This document shows positions 1-12,175 of a stretch of 64,000 nt of DNA, piece by piece. A model generated the notes under the pieces. That model saw only the letters and a program-made list of their open reading frames with translations. It ran no database searches and was not told where the DNA came from. The stretch spans positions 184,173,596 to 184,237,595 of the forward strand of contig NC_090321.1 of NCBI RefSeq assembly GCF_040869045.1, given 5' to 3'. A program made the position numbers and the translations under genes. Position 1 is the first letter of the stretch. The number at the start of each line of letters is the position of its first letter. Source of the stretch: Eurosta solidaginis. Its lineage: Eukaryota; Arthropoda; Insecta; Diptera; Tephritidae.

Positions 1-1537
1 AAAGAAAGGTGTTAATGAGTATTTTAAAAGGGAGTGGGCCTTAGTTCTATACGTGGACGCCTTTTCGAGGTATCGCAATAAAGGTGGACCAGGGGTGACT
101 CTAGACTTTGTTTGTACGATATGGGTATCAAATGAAAGGTGTTAATGAGTATTTTTAAAAGGGAGTGGGCCTTCGTTCTATAGGTGTTCGCCTTTTCGAG
201 ATATCGCCATAAATGTGGACCAGGGTGACTCAGAACATCATCTGTTGGATACCGCTAATTTATTTATATATTTAATACCTGCCAAGATTTTAAGGGTTTT
301 TGATTTCGCCCTGCAGAACTTTTTAATTTTCTTCTATTTAATGTGGTAGGTGTCACACCCATTTTACAAAGTTTTTTTCTATAGTTATATTTTGCGTCAA
401 TTAACCAATCCAATTACCATGTTTCATCCCTTTTTTCGTATTTGGTATAGAATTATGGCATTTTTTCATTTTTCGTAATTTTCGATATCGAAAAAGTGGG
501 CGTGGTCATAGTCGGATTTCGTTCATTTTTCATACCAAGATAAAGTGAGTTCAAGTAAGCACGTGAAATAAGTTCATTAAAGATATGTCGATTTTTGCTC
601 AAGTTATCGTGTTAACGGCCATGCGGAAGGACAGACGGACGACTGTGTATAAAAACTGGGCGTTGCTTCAACCAATTTTCACAGAAAACAGTTAGCGTCA
701 TAAAATCTATGCCCCTACCAAATTTCAAAAGGATTGGTAAATTTTTGTTCGATTTATGGCATTAAAAGTATCCTGGACAAATTAAATGAAATAGGGCGGA
801 GCCACGATGAAATTTTCTTTTATTTTTGTATTTTATTGCACCATATCATTACTGGAGTTGAATGTTGACATTATTTACTTATATGCTGTAAAGATATTAA
901 ATTTTTTGTTAAAATTTTACTTTAAATAAAAATTTTTTTTTTAAAGTGGGCGTGGTCCTTCTCCGATTTTGCTAATTTTTATTAAGCGTACATATAGTAA
1001 TAGGAGTAACGTTCCTGTCAAATTTCATCATGATATCTTCAACGACTGCCAAATTACAGTTTGCAAAATTTTTAAATTACCTTCTTTTAAAAGTGGGCGG
1101 TGCCACGCCCATTGCCCAAAATTTTACTAATTTTCTATTTTGCGTCATAAGTTCAACTCCTATACCAAGTTTCGTCGCTTTATCGGTCTTTTGTAATGAA
1201 TTATCGCACTTTTTCGGTTTTTCGAAATTTTCGATATCGAAAAAGTGGGCGTGGTTATAGTCCGATATCGTTCATTTTTAATAGCAATCTGAGATGAGTG
1301 CTGAGGAACCTACATACCAAATTTCATCAAGATGCCTCAAAATTTACTCAAGTTATCGTGTTAACGGACGGACGGACGGACGGACAGACGGACATGGCTC
1401 AATTAAATTTTTTTTCGATCCTGATTATTTTGATATATGGAAGTCTATATCTATCTCGATTCCTTTATATATGTACAACCAACCGTTATCCAATCAAACT
1501 TAATATACTCTGTGAGCTCTGCTCAACTGAGTATAAA
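1..1537 (-). mobile_element. DINE-1/Helentron-like repeat, family 1, copy 1 (3' end outside the window)
   Basis: The element reads on the minus strand and its 5' end is near 1537, where the + strand shows the reverse of ATACTCAGTTGAGCAGAGCT. It shares with the copies at 16886 and 56599 a short GGAC/CCGT microsatellite (about 1363-1393), a body with the recurring phrase GTGGGCGTGG, and at 1-230 the start of the ~130-bp tandem units. The 3' inverted repeat and hairpin lie left of the window. Assignment to non-autonomous Helentrons rests on the architecture seen in the complete copies and is inference. The open frame at 1030-1260 is repeat sequence. Confidence 0.75.
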
Positions 1538-4084
1538 AAAAACTTGAGATGGAATGTAATTTTGCAGTGGACTAAAAAAGGGAGAGAAAATTTGTCAACT
1601 TCTAGCGCATTGACGTTATGTTTCATTTTATGTTTATTGATAGGTTTCCGAGATATCTGAATTAGTTGAGAAATATTTTTTTATAATGTTACACTGTGAC
1701 TGTGATATTCGAAAAAACCCGTTATATGTCAAAAAAAAAAAAAAACGTTTTATATCACTTCCCTCATCCAATACTTAGTTAGTGCCGTAACATCGAATTA
1801 TTGCTTCAAAGAGGGTTTGACAGCAGTGACCACACATAAATACGTTAATACAAACATATAAATAATTTAGTGGGAATTTTGTATGCACACAGGCGTATTT
1901 TTGTTATTTTACTCATTAGCATTTACATTTTAATTCGTATAAGAGAGCATATCTGCACACACACATACCCATATGTATTTCTTTATTCGTATAAATATGC
2001 CAATGGCATGACACCAATTACTGTTTTCGTGATTAAGAAATTTTGTTTTTTATTTGTTTCGTGCTTTTGAAATTGTGATCAAAAATCACTTGAGTTCAAT
2101 GTACAAACGATTTTGCTTTACGTAAATTTTGTGCCGTTATTTACTTAACTTTTTTGTATTAATTTGCAATACCGTTTCGAATGCAAAAGTAATTATATGT
2201 GTATTAGTACACTAGCAGACGCTCAGTGCTTGAAGGTTGATTTTTGTGCATCAAATCACTTGGTTTCTTGCAACATTTATATAAAACCTAATTTTTGTTG
2301 CTGTTTTAAAACTGCATACATACAATTTGCGCATTTCACGCGGTTTCTTTGTTATTGCTGTTTTATTAAGAAACTAAAATAAATTGCGGAACAATCAGTG
2401 TTAATCACTGAAGTTTGTAGTCAAGTTGCAAGACCAATATGTGAATAGTGAAATCGTCAACTTTTATTCATTTTAATCTATCTTTTTTATTTGCATTATT
2501 CGAAATGCAGTTTTCTTGACTTCTTCATACATTGGACCTTAACTAAGTCGTGAAATAAAAATTGTATGCACATACATATGTAGATTGCGATGTAAAAAAA
2601 AGTTGCTCGAATATCGACGATTCAGTGGAATATTGCCTTTTCGGCTGCCAGTTCGAAAATACGAAAATCTGAGAATTAGCTTTGCAATTTCCCAGAATTT
2701 TTTCATAAAAACTATCTTGGCTGAAATGTACTTGAATCTCTGATGATATTTGTGTACCAAAATCTAGCATAGTTGAAAATCACGTGTGGATGAAGGAAAT
2801 TCAGTTGTTTTAGCCTTTTCTTCGTAAATGAAAGACCAAAAATTTTATGTAAAATTACTAAGGGTCCGATAATAATTGAACGTGGTAAGGCTTATACGGG
2901 CACCTTAGAAATGTTTAAATGAATAGATTAAATAAAACGCGTTGGCCCTACATGGAGGAGGAGCATTTAAAATTAATTCACTATTTATTTGTAAAGCAGA
3001 AAAGAAAATGTATGTAAAAAAATATGTAAACCAGGATATTTTTTATAAAATAACCGCATCCTCTTGGAAAATACGAGAAGTTTCTTCGAACTATCCCAGT
3101 GGAAAAATCTGACCCCATCTATAAGGGTTTCGATCTAAATCTTTATTTATTGTACCACAAAGAAGTTCTATACAATCACGAAAGTGAGGCAATTACTGTC
3201 AACTTTCCAAATCAGCATGGCGAAGCTTAGTACTTGGTCAGTCGCTTGGCGATTAGAGTAAATATTAAATTCTCATGCAGTTAAAGTGGTAAATAGTATC
3301 TTATTTGGCAGCCGAGTGGGAGATGCATTTCCGGAAAAACCGAATCTATATCCGGCAAGAAACTATATCAACGTCGACAGTACTCGCAAAAATCTTCGGG
3401 AAGTGTTTTTTTATTTACTGCTAATGCAAAATCAGCAACAGAGCCGTCAGCATTCGCAATTTCCTTCTATAAAAGAAAGAAAGACAGTATAAGCGGTCCA
3501 AACCCTATGTTATATATTAAGCTTCTAATTTACTTTGTAAGAGAGCATGAATGGTACTACCATTAAAGTTGGTCTAAATTCAAGAGCCTTGTATCTTTTC
3601 ACACCTGGCTCCGTTTTATTCGGGACTTGAGGGGTGAAAATAATAGCCTGGGCTGCCAGGCGTTCTTTTCCTAAGGGGATTGATGGTATACCTGTTGAAT
3701 TGAAAACCGCCCGATAACCTTTTAGACTCTTTGAACCTACAGCAATAAACATAATAATAACAATAGCAATTATTATCAAACTTCTTCAACTAGCTTACAT
3801 TTTCTATATTTTAAGAAACAACTTTTATTAAATTTGTTTCTGAAATTCGAACAAAAATTTAAAAAATTTTTTTAAATGGAAATAAATTTCATTTGATCTG
3901 AAATTGCTAAAATGTTTGTTTATATTTAATTCGTTCAGAAAAATAAAGATCTTGAAAGTTCACAATAATTCGATCAAAAAACTTTTTGTATGAGTTAAGC
4001 GGGGATTGCCCTTATTGCTTTAAATTTATGTAAACATTTATTTGAAGCAATTTCTAATTTATAGTTTATTTAATAATTTGGGAA
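1538..4084. other. AT-rich intergenic stretch, no gene seen
   Basis: No frame here shows a recognisable domain or a spliced structure. It holds an A-run near 1729-1744. At about 3290-3440 a weak match to the (CAA)n-tailed SINE is visible (a CCGGAA...ATC-TTCGGG...AGTGT order), probably a very old copy. Confidence 0.5.
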
Positions 4085-4093
4085 AAATTTAAA

Positions 4094-4205
4094 CAACGTG
4101 AAATCCGGAGGGACAAGGCAGCTGTTTCGATTATACCTTGTAAATCTCTTCAAAGCCTTTTCTCGGTAGTGGGATTTGAACCCGCACTCCTATGATGGTA
4201 GTCCT
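4094..4205 (-). mobile_element. tRNA-derived SINE type Y, fragment
   Basis: Reverse-strand copy of the sequence at 4698-4870. It keeps a B-box-like GGGTTCAAATCCC (seen reversed at about 4166-4178) followed by the same ~90-nt body. It forms an inverted pair with the 4698 copy around a type X SINE. Confidence 0.6.
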
Positions 4206-4215
4206 TTAAATAGAA

Positions 4216-4571
4216 TAAAAAAAATGTAAGGCGTGATAACCTCCGAAAAGATCTAAGGCCGAGCTTCTCTTCCAATTTGCGCCGTGCTCCTCTTGATTTG
4301 CCCTACAAATTGGCCGGACGGGACCTACATGTTTTATGCCGACTCCGAACGGCATCAGCAAGGCAGACGAGTTTTCACTGAGAGCTTTTCATGGCAGAAA
4401 TACACTTGGAGCGCTTGCCAGACACTTCCAAGGGGCGACCCCGCTTAGAAAAATTGTCTTCTAATTGAAAATCTTATTTCTAAAATTGTTGATGTTGCTT
4501 TGCCCGGGTGTGAACCCAGGGCATACGGTGTGGTAGGGGGAGCACGCAACCATCACAGCACGGTGGCCGCC
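4216..4571 (-). mobile_element. tRNA-derived SINE type X, full-length copy with TSD
   Basis: The tRNA-like head is at the right end (minus strand) and starts GGCGGCCACCGTG, with an A-box-like TGTGATGGTTGCG and a B-box-like GGGTTCACACCCG. The 3' end at the left is A-rich. The flanks carry an 8-bp direct repeat AAATAGAA at 4208-4215 and 4572-4579, which fits a target-site duplication. Related copies are at 24007, 38115 and, partially, 11995. Confidence 0.8.
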
Positions 4572-4697
4572 AAATAGAACAAAATGAAAAAATACCAGTT
4601 TCTTTGAAACCGCCTTACCAACGCTATACGAAGTATGTAGTGTGCATAAAGAAAATATCCAAAAGAAGGCAATTGGGATTAGGTTTACAACAACTTA

Positions 4698-4870
4698 GAC
4701 ATGACGTGGCTGAATGCGTTTGTAACACTTCAACCATCGTAGGAGTGCGGGTTCAAATCCCACTCCCGGGAGAAAAGGCCTTGAAGAGATTTACAAAGTA
4801 TAATCGAAACAGCTGTAGCCTTGTCCGTCCTGATGTCACATTTTTTAAATTATTAAACAAAAAACTTTTT
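4698..4870 (+). mobile_element. tRNA-derived SINE type Y
   Basis: Starts with a tRNA-like head containing GTGGCTGAATGCG (A-box-like) and GGGTTCAAATCCC (B box, 4749-4761), then a short body ending in an AT-rich stretch. The head lacks a convincing acceptor-stem pairing, so this is a SINE rather than a working tRNA gene. Confidence 0.65.
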
Positions 4871-4879
4871 ATTTAAAGC

Positions 4880-6880
4880 CATAAAAATTTTTTTCTTGTT
4901 GAAACGAAAATGTACATACATATCTACGAATTCCAATTCACCAAACATATCTCACATTTCACAAGTTTCACAATTTCATTACACAGCCATGGCCCCTTCA
5001 CTGATCTTGGAAATTTTGCAGATGCCGATCAAATGCACTCACCAAAGTAAACACGTACACAGCAGCTGCAAGCATGCACGTGTGTGTGTGTGTGTGTGTG
5101 TGTGCATAACTATTGTACGGCCTTGAGCGAAGGACGCCGGAAACGAGTTTGTTACTTCAGTCTTTTGTTATGCCGCGTCTTTCGTATTATAGAGTTTTGC
5201 TTTCGCTTTCTGGTGCGATTTGACTTTACTTTTGTTTGTTTTAATTAGGAAAGCAAATATTGCACAAAATTTTTGGACGATGTGTTGGTGTTAATACATA
5301 TACGTGCATCTACATATACACATACATACATATTACATGTGCAATTGTGTTCAGGTTAGCAGGTAATTGCCCTAAGAGAGTGGGTGTAAGCCGACATTTG
5401 ACTTAGCAGCCGCTTTGTACATTTACGTGCATTGGGTGTGCATTTCAATTCAGAAATTACGAGACCCTTAACACTCATTTTCCTTTCTTTATAACATTTA
5501 AGTGCTTTTGCTTTTATCGTTTTTATTTTTCTTCTTTTATTGTAGTGAAAGTATTCAAGCAAGATTTTTACTTACATTTCACATTTAATTGTTTTTCTCA
5601 TTTTATAAATTTTGTATATTCATTATTTTCAATGCATTTTTGATGCTGATGTTGTTGTTGTTGACGCTGTAAATTTGATTTGCTTATGTATTACGCCCGC
5701 TTTCATTTGTAAAATTACAAAAAACATTTTACGAATTTTTATTTTCATTACATTTTTTGGAACAAAATTACCTATTGTATTACTTAAATTCACAAAAGTG
5801 CAAGAAAAAGTGTTCATAAAAAAGCCATTACATTCATGCGTTGCGTTTGAGTGATTGCGTTTACTTCAGTTTGCGTTCACAAAGGTTTAGCGCCAGCGGA
5901 CTAAAGTCTTTGAAATTTAAGCGCAACATTTGATATAATGCTGTTATGTAAAAGCTAACAAGCAATTGTATGAGATAAAAACAACAATGTAACTTTTTCG
6001 TCATAACAGCTGTGCCGAAATGCTCTCGTATCAGTCACACCAGCAAACAGTCAGCGCGTTTGTTATGGTGTCGTCAGAGTTACGCTGAAATTTTACTTTT
6101 GACTCGCATGCCTCTGATGACACGGCGACATTTTTTAACAAAAGTTTTAATGTCATTGTAGTGTTTTTAAAAAAGTCGTATATTTATTTATATACGAGCT
6201 TATGTAGATATTTGCGCTTGTTTGTTGCCCTTTGTTTATGCATAATACATTTTATTTGTTCGTTTGTATAAATAGATCTATGACGGCAGGGAAACCCTGC
6301 TCTTTAGCTAGACGCATTATTCACGCAGATAAATTACAACCGAAAACAATGGAACGATAAAACTTTGCAATGAATGCAAATACAAAAAAGTTTTCTTTGC
6401 ATTCACCATGAAAGGTTTCGTGTAGCCATCAAAGAACCAATATCGAATTAATAGAGATCATAGATAGCATTGTGGTGGCAACGAACGATAATAAGATGTC
6501 ATGTTTTGTAATGCAATGTCTCTAGGGTTACAAGTGTTAAACTGTAACTCAAGTAGCCTATCTTCTAATTGGGAATTCGTGTTGTCGGCTGACTTGAAAG
6601 AATTGGATATTCACAAACTTTTGCTAAAGTTTTAACAAAAAATGCGCAAAATATATATTTCTTCAATCTTCAAACACCTTTGCTCCCGGCAAGGGGAAAT
6701 CTATAATTTAAGCGTAGGAAAAGGAAAGGAAAAAAGAAAAGGTGGATAGAGGCGAGGGGAGGTTAGAAGTTAAAGCCAAACTATAACCAAATCCGGAACT
6801 AAAGCCGGACGGCGTGTTATCAATGATGAGTTATCGGTTTATTATCGAAAAGCTATCGATTATTTATCGATGTATTATCA
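4880..6880. other. AT-rich intergenic stretch with no gene seen
   Basis: No domain, splice pattern or RNA gene is recognisable. A GT microsatellite sits at 5080-5104. Around 6820-6890 a cluster of TTATCGAT-type words begins, like that at 8176-8655. Confidence 0.5.
5080..5104. repeat. (GT)n microsatellite
   Basis: About 25 bases of uninterrupted GT dinucleotides. Confidence 0.95.
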
Positions 6881-6889
6881 AAAGCACAG

Positions 6890-7384
6890 TCCAACATATA
6901 TTGGGAAGTTGAAAAGGGCATGTTTCCAATCCTACCCAGTTCCAACTTTTATTTGGCCTTATTTTCGGTTTTACATTAATTTTACACGAGCCGGACCCGT
7001 GAGCATCTTGCGCAACAAATATAAAAGTCTCATATCAAATATCAACAGAAATCAGCTGTTCTATGAATCAAACATTTATAGACTTATATGCGTTTGTGCT
7101 GCCATCTGGCGAATGTTAGCAACTGCCGGTAATGCAGTTAGTTCTAGTCAAATATTCACACTTCACCAAACATATCTCACATTGTGTCCTCACAATCGTT
7201 TATTTTTAACAAATTATTTTAATAAAATATTGCTAAACAAAAGCACTACGGCTAATAATTCCCAAAGCTTGCTAATAGCACGAATCTTCGTCTTTACAAC
7301 CAAAACTTTATTTATAGATTTGGATTCCAAATAAGAGCGAAAAAGGGACATGTACATAAAAACAGCAATTAGAAATAATATATA
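6890..7384 (+). repeat. Dispersed repeat P (inverted relative of 23255-23860)
   Basis: From GAGCCGGACCCGTG (about 6990) to AAAAACAGCAATTAG (about 7370) it matches the reverse complement of 23255-23770 through many short blocks. A TATAAAAG box (about 7020) lies upstream of a possible start, and AATAAAATATTGC follows about 200 bp later, so an LTR origin is possible. The ends are not defined and the class is open. Confidence 0.55.
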
Positions 7385-8175
7385 GATAAGACTAGAAGAC
7401 CCGGCAGACGTTGCCCTGCCCTAAATTTGGCCTATCTGCATACATTTTAATAAGATTTTTCCGTCTGACTCTGCCCTCCCCCTCTTCACATTTTCCTAAT
7501 CCTTTTATTCACTTCTCCCTCCGTCTTTTTCGCTTCATCTATCACCATCTTCGTCTCATTCTATACCTTTCTCAATCTCCTTTTCCTTCTCTCTTTTCTC
7601 TTCCCTCAATTTCTTCCCATTCTTCTGCATCCCTTGTTGCCTGCCCCAGAGGGTGGTATGTATTTTATTCCAGTCCCAGTCCCAGTCCCACTCCGAGTCT
7701 TAGTCCCAGTCCAAGTCCCCCAGTCCCAGTCCGTCTCTGGATAATGTATTATTCTGTACTAAAGCACTCATTCCGAGACCATAGTCACCCAGGGGTATGA
7801 AAATTACCCTCTACTAAAGCACTCACCAACAGCTTTCATTTGATATCCATATTCTATACACACATTCTAGGGGTATCCAGGTCCACGTTTTGGCCTATAT
7901 CCCAATACCCGAGTCACCCAGGGGTATGAAAATTACCCTGTACTAAAGCACCCAACAACAGGTTTCATTTGGTATCCATATTCTACAAACACATTTTACG
8001 GGTACCCGGCTCCACTTTTTGTCCTATATCTCGAGACCCTAGCCACCCAGTCACCTATCCTATATTTCAAGTTAGATCAAACTGCACACGGGGTGCAAAA
8101 CAAATTCAAAATTGGTTCAGTAGTTTAGGAGTCCATTGGCCTCAAACATAGTGGCACGTGTTTTTTATATATTAA
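7385..8175 (+). mobile_element. Helitron-like non-autonomous element with CCCGGCAGACGTTG head
   Basis: Begins CTAGAAGACCCGGCAGACG and ends with a phrase containing GTTTAGGAGTCCATTGG and TTTTTATATATTAAGA. Insect repeats with such ends, including Helitron-like Lep1 elements, are known; the class given here is inference. Inside is a C/T-rich stretch, a (CAGTCC)n tract at 7665-7740 and three ~120-bp units sharing GGTTTCATTTGGTATCCATA-like words (about 7830, 7960). A divergent relative lies reversed at 34805-35530. Confidence 0.55.
7665..7740. repeat. (CAGTCC)n degenerate hexamer tract
   Basis: About a dozen CAGTCC or near-CAGTCC units, imperfect, inside the Helitron-like element. Confidence 0.85.
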
Positions 8176-8655
8176 GATTTACATTTTATTATTTTATTGT
8201 TCTTGACAGGTCATTGAAGAGTTTTCGCTTTCTTCAGAAAATTTATCGATTTCTTATCAAAGAGTTTTTTGAGTTTTATCGATTTTAAATTTAAAATGTG
8301 TCAGTTTTTTATCGAAAAGTTTTGCCATTAAATAATTATCAATTTTTTATAGAAATGCTTTATTATTATAAAAACGTAGATTATTGATCGACAAGTTTTC
8401 CAAACATCATGTTATCAAAAAGTTATCAGCTTTTTAAAGAAAAGCTGTCGGTTTGATATCTAAAAAATATAGATTCGATATCGAAAATCTATCGATTTCC
8501 TATGGGAAAACTATTGGTATGCTCTCAAAAAGTTATTGATTTATTAGCTGAAAAATTATAAATTTTTTAGCGATATGTTATGTTATAAAAAAATTATCGA
8601 TTCGTTATAGAAATTTTACCGATATGCTATTGATTAATTATTATAAATGTTATCG
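8176..8655. repeat. AT-rich stretch of degenerate TTATCGAT-type words
   Basis: Words such as TTATCGATTT, TATCGAAAAG and TTATCAAAAAG recur every 20-30 bases without a strict period. Similar text is at 6820-6890 and 14640-14880. It looks like a decayed tandem repeat or low-complexity TE interior. Confidence 0.5.
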
Positions 8656-8870
8656 ATACGTTAGGTTAGGTTTGGTGATAGCTACCCTGATAGGGGAAGC
8701 TCCCTTGGACAACATGAAGGTCCGTTGTGATATCACATACAATAAAATAAAATAACGGTGACGTAGATATAGCTACTTAGAGAATCGTTGGGTAGCAATG
8801 ATAAAGTTCCGAATGATACCGATACAGCTGCAGCAGGATGGAGTTTCCAGTATATTGAGACGTACCACGT

Positions 8871-9132
8871 TGTTGTTGTTGTTGTTGTTGTAGCGATACG
8901 GTTGCTCCCCGAAGGTTTAGGGAGTGATCGATGTGATGGTCCTTTGCCGTTTACAGATCCGGTACGCTCCGGTAACACAGCATCGTTAAGGTGCTGGCCC
9001 GACCATCTCGGGAACGATTTATATGGCCACATTAAACCTTCAGGCCAATCCGGTATTTTAGTCGCCTCTTACGACAGGCATACCTACCGCGGGTATATTC
9101 TAACCCCCTGAACCGCTGGGATGGATGTTGTA
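8871..9132 (-). mobile_element. (CAA)n-tailed SINE (family 3), 262 bp, with 12-bp TSD
   Basis: The element inserted into the 3' UTR of LINE C. The 12-bp direct repeat GACGTACCACGT occurs at 8859-8870 and 9133-9144. On the minus strand it starts near CCCAGCGGTTCAGGGG and ends GCTACAACAACAACAACAAC. Compared with the 417-bp copy at 41989 it lacks an internal block. The valine-run reading frame over it is only the GTT repeat. Confidence 0.85.
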
Positions 9133-9612
9133 GACGTACCACGTGGTTACCTATGGTTCAGTGCCCTGTCAAAACGCCAATGACCATTGAAAGGTGAGCC
9201 TTAGTGGACCCAAATACTTCTGCAGAAGTCCTGCCATTCACTTTCCGAGATCCCTAGAGCCATCTTCATCCGGTTCAGTTGTACCGATGCGGGCTAAGAT
9301 ATCCGCTTGACAGTTACCCGGTATATCACTATGGCCCGGGATCCAGATTATATATATATATAATTATAAAATAGTTCAATGTAATCGCAAGTGAGGCCAG
9401 GCACTCCCAGACCACCCTCGATCTCACTGTAGTTGAACTCAAGGCCTTGATAGTCGCATGGCTATCAGAATAGATGTTGAATTCCCTAACTGTAACAACA
9501 TTGGATAGCATTTTTTTCACCGCCTCCTTAATCGCAGCAACTTCCGCTTGGAATACACTGCAGTGATCAGCCGACTTAAACTTGCGGCTTATATTTAGCC
9601 CTTGACAAATGA

Positions 9613-9632
9613 CCCCCCCCCCCCCCCCCCCC
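9613..9632. repeat. 20-bp poly(C) run inside the LINE C RNase H region
   Basis: Twenty uninterrupted C bases (poly-Gly on the coding strand) replace what should be a short Gly run after the SKLDGKL segment and shift the frame. Confidence 0.95.
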
Positions 9633-11994
9633 ACCAAGCTTTCCGTCCAACTTCGACCCTTCCGTGAAGAAGTTAACCGGTCCTCTGCCCCAGATGAATC
9701 CTCTTCCCCATTCCTCTCTCTGGGGAATAACTGGGGTGAAGGTTATATAGGGAGCAGTTATCAGCATACAATAGTCCATCCTGTTCGGGAAAAAGTCGAA
9801 CATAGTAAGAAGGCTAAAGTGTCCGAAGTCAGAAAGCCCATTGCCCATATCACGAAGCCTGACCAACGACCGGGCTGCGGCTCCCTTTCCAGCAATATCT
9901 ACTGGATGTATGTTAAGCATGACATTCAGTGCAAAGTAAGTGTTGTTCTGAGGGCGCCACTGATACCGATCAGCGCCGTCCGTTGCACTGACACTAACAT
10001 TTTGGAGGTGGTCGCCATGTCCAGTGCTTCCCACCAGACCAGAACCCATAGAGTAGAATCGGTTTGACCACCATCTCATAAAGCAAGTCTACTACTGCTG
10101 ACGAGAGTCCCCATCTCTATCCGACAGCCCCCCTGCAGCAGTACAAGACAACCGCGTCCTTCCTTCTTCCACATTGGGTCTCCAGGACAGTTTCTTGTCC
10201 AAAGCAATGCCCAAATATTTAACCCTATCAGAAAGTACCAACGGTACCCCTCTAATCGAGGGAGTTCTGAAATGGGGCATCTTATATCTCCTTGTAAAAA
10301 GAACCAATTCCATTTTCCCCGGGTTGACCGCCAATCCACATGATTCAGCCACAGTATCCAGGTAGCCCTGCAGAACATCGCGCAGGGTGCCCAGAAATTT
10401 ACCTCTGACTATTATAGCGAGGTCATATGCAACCACCAACCATTGGCTTCCAGCTCCACGAGAAGCTCGTTGACTACCGCAACCCAGAGCAGAGGAGATA
10501 GGACGCCCCCTGCACACCTTCCTCTCAATTATGGCCACTTCCCACTCCACTGCGACAATTCTGCAGCATAGAAGTTTTCTAATAAATTCAAAAAGAGCCG
10601 CCTCAATTCCTAAACCTACCAGAGCTCTTTCGATTACCCCCCGTTAAGACATTGTTAAAAGCCCCCTCGATTTATAGAAAGGCACCCAGAGCAAACTCTT
10701 TGTGTTCTAGGGACCCCTCTATTTGCTTCACAATCGAATTGAGAGCAGTTTTCGTTGATGCAGTACGCATGCTGTGAAGCCGACAGTAACCCCCGAGGAA
10801 TCCTTTCCCATAGGTACAGGTCAATCAACCGCTCAAACGTCTTAAGAAGAAACGACGAGAGACTGATTGGCCTGAAATCCAGGGTTATACATGAAAGCAT
10901 CTACCGGCCTTCGGAATGAAGATGACCCTAACCGTGTGCCAAGACTTCGGGATATAGTTAAGTCTGAGGCACTTATTGTATATGATGGGCAACCAGTGGC
11001 AGGAACTCCCTAAAGACTTTTGAAGTTGAGCAGGAATGATTCCATCCATGCCCAGATACTTATAGGGCTTGAAATAGCCTATATCTCAGGTTATTTGACT
11101 TTACCGTAGTGGAATCGCAAGCATTTCTTCATGGCTAACGACCGCCGACCGATATGCAAGCGAAGATCCCAGCGCAACTGGGACGTCGGAAAAATGATTG
11201 TCCAGTAAAAGCTTTATGGACTAATCGCTACTCATCGACCGGTCCCCACCATCATCTCTCAGATATCCTAGAGGGGCGGGATTATTAGAGAGTATTTTAC
11301 AAATTCTCGCGGATTCATTGCAGCCTTCTACGTTTTCGCAGAAACTTCGCCATGAATCTCGCTTGGCTATCCTTATTTCATATTTATAAATTCCCGGACT
11401 CACCTTATAGAGCTCCCAGTCCGAGGGTAATTTACTGCTCCTGGCTCTGTTGAAGAGCCACCTACTGGACGCTCTTAGGTCGTCAAGAGAATCAGACCAC
11501 CAGGGTGGCTTGCCTTTCCCCTGTAAGTTTTCAACGGACAGGACAGTTGAAAGGCGCTATTGATTGCCGAGTTGAAAGTTTCCACCAGAACGTCTATCTC
11601 AGATTCGGACAAGTCCGAACTAACGGTAGGCGCCGCAGGCAATAGCTCTCCCAACTTCCTACAATACAAGTCCCAGTTAGTACTTTTAGGTTTCCTAAAA
11701 GATATTTTACCGGGACGTTCTTCGTTCGCCGAGAACTGAATATAACGGTGATCAGAGAAGGAGTGCTCGCTGAGAACCCTCCAGCCAGATATCCGATCTT
11801 CCAGTTCTCTTCTAACCAGGGTGAGGTCCAGGACCTCCTTCGTATTACTGGTGTATTGTGATTTATATTTTGAAAAACATATCGTAAACGATCTTCGTAA
11901 ATTTATCACATACTCAGTATGAAATAAATGAATCAGGCTCAGCTCCCGGGCAAACTAACACCAAAAATTAAAAAAAAGTTTTTTCAATTAGAAT

Positions 11995-12172
11995 GATGTT
12001 TTTCTAAAAGGTTTCTCCCCTCGGCAGTGATTTGGCAACCACACCGAGAAATTCTCTGACATAAAAGCGTCTCAGTGAAAACATGTAGTCCGGCCAATTT
12101 GTAGGAAGAATTTTAAGGAGCACGACGCAAATTAGAAGAGAAGCTCGGCTTAAATTATTTTCGAAGATATAT
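11995..12172 (+). mobile_element. tRNA-derived SINE type X, 3' fragment
   Basis: Matches the body of the type X SINE (CCCCTCGGCAGTG..., then TCCGGCCAATTTGTAGG and GAGAAGCTCGGC) on the + strand. The tRNA head is missing. Confidence 0.65.
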
Positions 12173-12175
12173 TTA

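Larger units (their letters stand above)
8660..11940 (-). mobile_element. Decayed LOA/R1-like LINE (LINE C) with endonuclease, RT and RNase H
   Basis: On the minus strand, broken frames give in order an endonuclease C-terminus with SDHRYI (about 11760), an EN-RT linker (11221-11909), an RT with GLAVNPGKME and VKYLGIALDKKLSW (10092-10550), an RNase H (9330-9680) with FTEGSK, VFQAEVA and IYSDSH, and a tail with PGHSDIPGNCQAD (about 9290-9340). The RT box reads VVAYDLAI: two residues of the YADD core are missing. The first RNase H acidic residue is E where D is usual. The 3' UTR runs to CACCAAACCTAACCTAACG near 8660 and is interrupted by a SINE at 8871-9132. The 5' part of the endonuclease is absent. 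Many stops and frameshifts make it inactive. Confidence 0.85.

Noticed and set aside
4500..4571. tRNA gene on the minus strand (also 4698-4770 and 24290-24362)
   Set aside because: The A and B boxes are present, but acceptor and anticodon stems do not pair well, and each is attached to a repeated SINE body.
7411..7800. 129-codon Ser/Pro-rich + frame
   Set aside because: It is the translated C/T-rich and (CAGTCC)n part of a Helitron-like repeat.
8788..9111. 107-codon + frame with a valine run
   Set aside because: It reads through the GTT microsatellite and body of a SINE.
9576..10079. 167-codon Gly-rich minus frame as a separate gene
   Set aside because: It is part of LINE C (RT to RNase H) read through the poly(G) tract.
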